Shown here piece by piece: positions 5,490 to 7,150 of a DNA stretch of 7,150 nt; the stretch's first letter is position 1; every line of letters begins with the position of its first letter. The stretch covers positions 1 through 7,150 of the forward strand of contig PWGY01000251.1 of the NCBI GenBank assembly GCA_003554665.1, given 5' to 3'. Made by a program: the position numbers and the translations under genes. The notes below the pieces were generated by a model. The model saw only the letters and a program-made list of their open reading frames with translations, was not told where the DNA came from and made no database searches. This stretch comes from Bacteroidales bacterium (GTDB taxonomy: Bacteria > Bacteroidota > Bacteroidia > Bacteroidales > UBA7960).

Positions 5490-6983
5490 ATGGAAGAAGT
5501 TCAAACCTTTGCCATGGATGTCGACCGGGTGGCCGTATGGTCCTTCATCGGCTACCTTTTCCTGATCATCATGATCGGAATATATGCAGCACGCTTCTCC
5601 TCGCGTGGAATTGCCAATTTTTTTATTGGTGGAAGAAAAATGGGTATGCTGGTGGTTGCTCTCTCAGCAGTGGTTAGCGGCAGAAGTGCGTGGCTCCTGC
5701 TGGGTGTAACCGGCATGGCATTCGAAATGGGATTTGCGGCCATATGGGCTGTAGCCGGATATACAGTGGTCGAATTCTTTCTCTTTTTCTTTTATGCGCC
5801 CCGAATCCGATGCTTCAGCGAAAAACGTGACTGCATAACTGTTCCCGATTTTTTTGCAGCCAGGTTCAATGATAAGAGCGGCGTTTTGCGATCTGTGGTG
5901 GTGGGAATCATTATCATTTTTATGATTGCCTACGTGTCCGCTCAATTTGTAGCCGGAGGCAAGGCCTTTGAGTCTACATTCAGTATTTCCGAAACCCAGG
6001 GCATTTTACTTACCACAGCCATTGTGTTATTTTATACCATGGTCGGTGGGTTTCTGGCAGTCAGCCTGACTGACACCATCCAGGGGATTTTTATGATATT
6101 TGCACTGCTTTTTTTACCCATTATTGCCATTGTCCACCTGGGGGGATTCGGTATTTTTTACCATGAAGCATCTGCATTGGCCGGAGGGCAGTTTTTCAAC
6201 CCACTGGCCCTTACAGCCGGCGCCTTGATCGGTTTCGCCGGAATTGGCCTTGGCTCGCCCGGTAACCCGCATATCATTGCCAGGTACATGTCCATTAAAG
6301 ATCCAAAAAAACTTAAGCTCGTTGCCATGGTGGGCACCGGAGCCAACGTACTGATGGGACTGGGAGCAATCATCACCGGCATGGTTGGCAGAATTTACTT
6401 CCCGGATGTTTCCCTGCTGCCGGGAGCAGACCAGGAAAACATCTATCCGGTAATGGCCAACCAGCACCTGCATCCGGCCATGTTTGGGGTTGTTATCGCA
6501 AGTATTTTTGCAGCCATCATGTCCACGGCCGACTCCCAGTTATTGGTGGCAGCCTCCTCACTGGTCAGGGATATTTATGAAAAACTGATCCACCGACACC
6601 GCAAAATATCACAGAAACGACTGGTCTTTCTGAGCCGGAGCGTAGTCATTTTGCTAGTCACTCTTTCCCTTTTGCTCGGGTTGCTGGCGGAAGAACTGGT
6701 TTTCTGGCTAGTACTTTTTGCCTGGGCGGGTCTTGGTGCAGCTTTCGGTCCCACCTCCATCCTGGCACTTTTCTGGAAAGGAGCCACCAAAGCAGGCATC
6801 ATTTCCGGGATGATTGCAGGCGCAGTTACTGTCATTGTCTGGATCAGAATCCCTGCACTGGAAGCCTGGGTGTATGAGCTGATACCGGGATTCATCATCG
6901 CCACTATCACCACTGTTATTGTTAGCCGCCTGACCAAAAAGCCCGACAATGTGGATGCACTCTACAGGGATTTAAAGGATTGA
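5490..6983 (+). CDS. PutP-like sodium/solute symporter (SSS family)
   Basis: This 497-residue inner-membrane protein of the sodium:solute symporter family has about 13 hydrophobic helices and is alignable with E. coli PutP along its whole length. Shared landmarks are FFIGGRKMG (44-52), ALSAVVSGRSAWLLLG (57-72), ITVPDFFAARFNDKSGVLR (116-134), FVAGGKAFESTF (153-164), the family signature GGFLAVSLTDTIQG (186-199, Asp195), NPHIIARYM (259-267), AAIMSTADSQLLV (341-353, with the Ser-Thr pair of the sodium site) and FAWAGLGAAFGP (410-421). It differs from PutP at important positions. The aspartate of helix 1 that PutP needs for sodium (Asp55) is Gly64, followed by Arg65. The proline-contacting Trp244 and Tyr248 align with Ile252 and Ser256, although Tyr148 and Pro260 match Tyr140 and Pro252. 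I therefore call it PutP-like and leave the substrate open. It has its own promoter and is followed by a strong terminator. Confidence 0.93.
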   Translation: MEEVQTFAMDVDRVAVWSFIGYLFLIIMIGIYAARFSSRGIANFFIGGRKMGMLVVALSAVVSGRSAWLLLGVTGMAFEMGFAAIWAVAGYTVVEFFLFFFYAPRIRCFSEKRDCITVPDFFAARFNDKSGVLRSVVVGIIIIFMIAYVSAQFVAGGKAFESTFSISETQGILLTTAIVLFYTMVGGFLAVSLTDTIQGIFMIFALLFLPIIAIVHLGGFGIFYHEASALAGGQFFNPLALTAGALIGFAGIGLGSPGNPHIIARYMSIKDPKKLKLVAMVGTGANVLMGLGAIITGMVGRIYFPDVSLLPGADQENIYPVMANQHLHPAMFGVVIASIFAAIMSTADSQLLVAASSLVRDIYEKLIHRHRKISQKRLVFLSRSVVILLVTLSLLLGLLAEELVFWLVLFAWAGLGAAFGPTSILALFWKGATKAGIISGMIAGAVTVIVWIRIPALEAWVYELIPGFIIATITTVIVSRLTKKPDNVDALYRDLKD

Positions 6984-7010
6984 CAACAGCAGAGTCTGCA
7001 CAAAAAAGAA

Positions 7011-7037
7011 AGGCGGTTGCTTTGTGAGCAACCGCCT
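7011..7037. terminator. Bidirectional intrinsic terminator after the symporter gene
   Basis: AGGCGGTTGCT (7011-7021) and AGCAACCGCCT (7027-7037) form an 11-bp perfect GC-rich stem with a 5-base loop. On the plus strand a T-rich stretch (CTTTGTTTTA) follows after three bases. On the minus strand the stem is followed by TTCTTTTTTG. It begins 27 bases after the symporter stop and can also end the minus-strand gene that comes in from the right edge. Confidence 0.9.
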
Positions 7038-7094
7038 GAACTTTGTTTTAGCCTTATAGCTGTTTTCAGACTCCCGGGCAGTTTTTGATCAGGT

Positions 7095-7150
7095 TTACCT
7101 GCGACCGCCACCCCCATGGGCTGCCCGGCCACCAGACCTCCCATCGCGGG
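7095..7150 (-). CDS. Gly/Arg-rich C-terminal tail of an unidentified protein (partial)
   Basis: Only the last 17 codons and the TAA stop are inside the window. They read RDGRSGGRAAHGGGGRR, a glycine/arginine-rich tail. Such tails are common at the C-termini of bacterial RNA-binding proteins, including the small RRM proteins of Bacteroidota and DEAD-box RNA helicases; which of these, if any, cannot be told here. Support for this frame comes from its composition and from the terminator hairpin 57 bases after the stop, which has a good T-run in this direction. The alternative frame on the same strand has no recognisable character and runs through the terminator. Confidence 0.5.
   Translation of the reverse strand, partial: RDGRSGGRAAHGGGGRR

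Noticed and set aside
6962..7144. Minus-strand 60-residue frame over the right-hand terminator
   Set aside because: It would be translated through the 11-bp terminator hairpin and into the symporter gene. The neighbouring Gly/Arg-rich frame explains the same DNA better.

Overview
The window looks like chromosomal DNA of a member of the Bacteroidota (Bacteroidetes). The start codons have no convincing Shine-Dalgarno sequences. Four intergenic stretches carry the Bacteroidota-type -7 promoter element TAnnTTTG, two of them with a TTG-type -33 element at 18-20 bases. There is also a type II lipoprotein signal of the usual form. A more precise placement cannot be supported from this sequence alone.

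Left part (1-2914, minus strand): a compact same-strand run of ettA (ABC-F translation factor), then the N-terminal and C-terminal halves of a split transketolase. The gaps are only 26 and 34 bases, so co-transcription is likely. The transketolase C-terminal half runs off the left edge.

Middle (2915-4464): a plus-strand 200-residue protein that I do not recognise is transcribed divergently from ettA. It converges on a minus-strand gene for a small lipoprotein with an acidic, histidine-containing segment. A 12-bp-stem hairpin between them, with T-runs in both directions, serves both genes as a terminator. The gap after the unknown gene also holds a short 9-bp tandem repeat.

Right part (4465-7150): two plus-strand membrane transporters follow, each with its own promoter. 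One is a ten-helix EamA/DMT-family permease. The other is a PutP-like sodium/solute symporter whose residues at several PutP sodium- and proline-binding positions are changed. A strong bidirectional hairpin terminator follows. Beyond it the last 56 bases carry the Gly/Arg-rich C-terminal tail of a minus-strand gene that enters from the right edge.

Most of the window is ordinary housekeeping sequence. I see no defence system, mobile element, CRISPR array or RNA gene. The items most worth a second look are the altered binding residues of the PutP-like symporter, the unrecognised 200-residue protein and its leader, the acidic/His lipoprotein, and the truncated Gly/Arg-rich tail.
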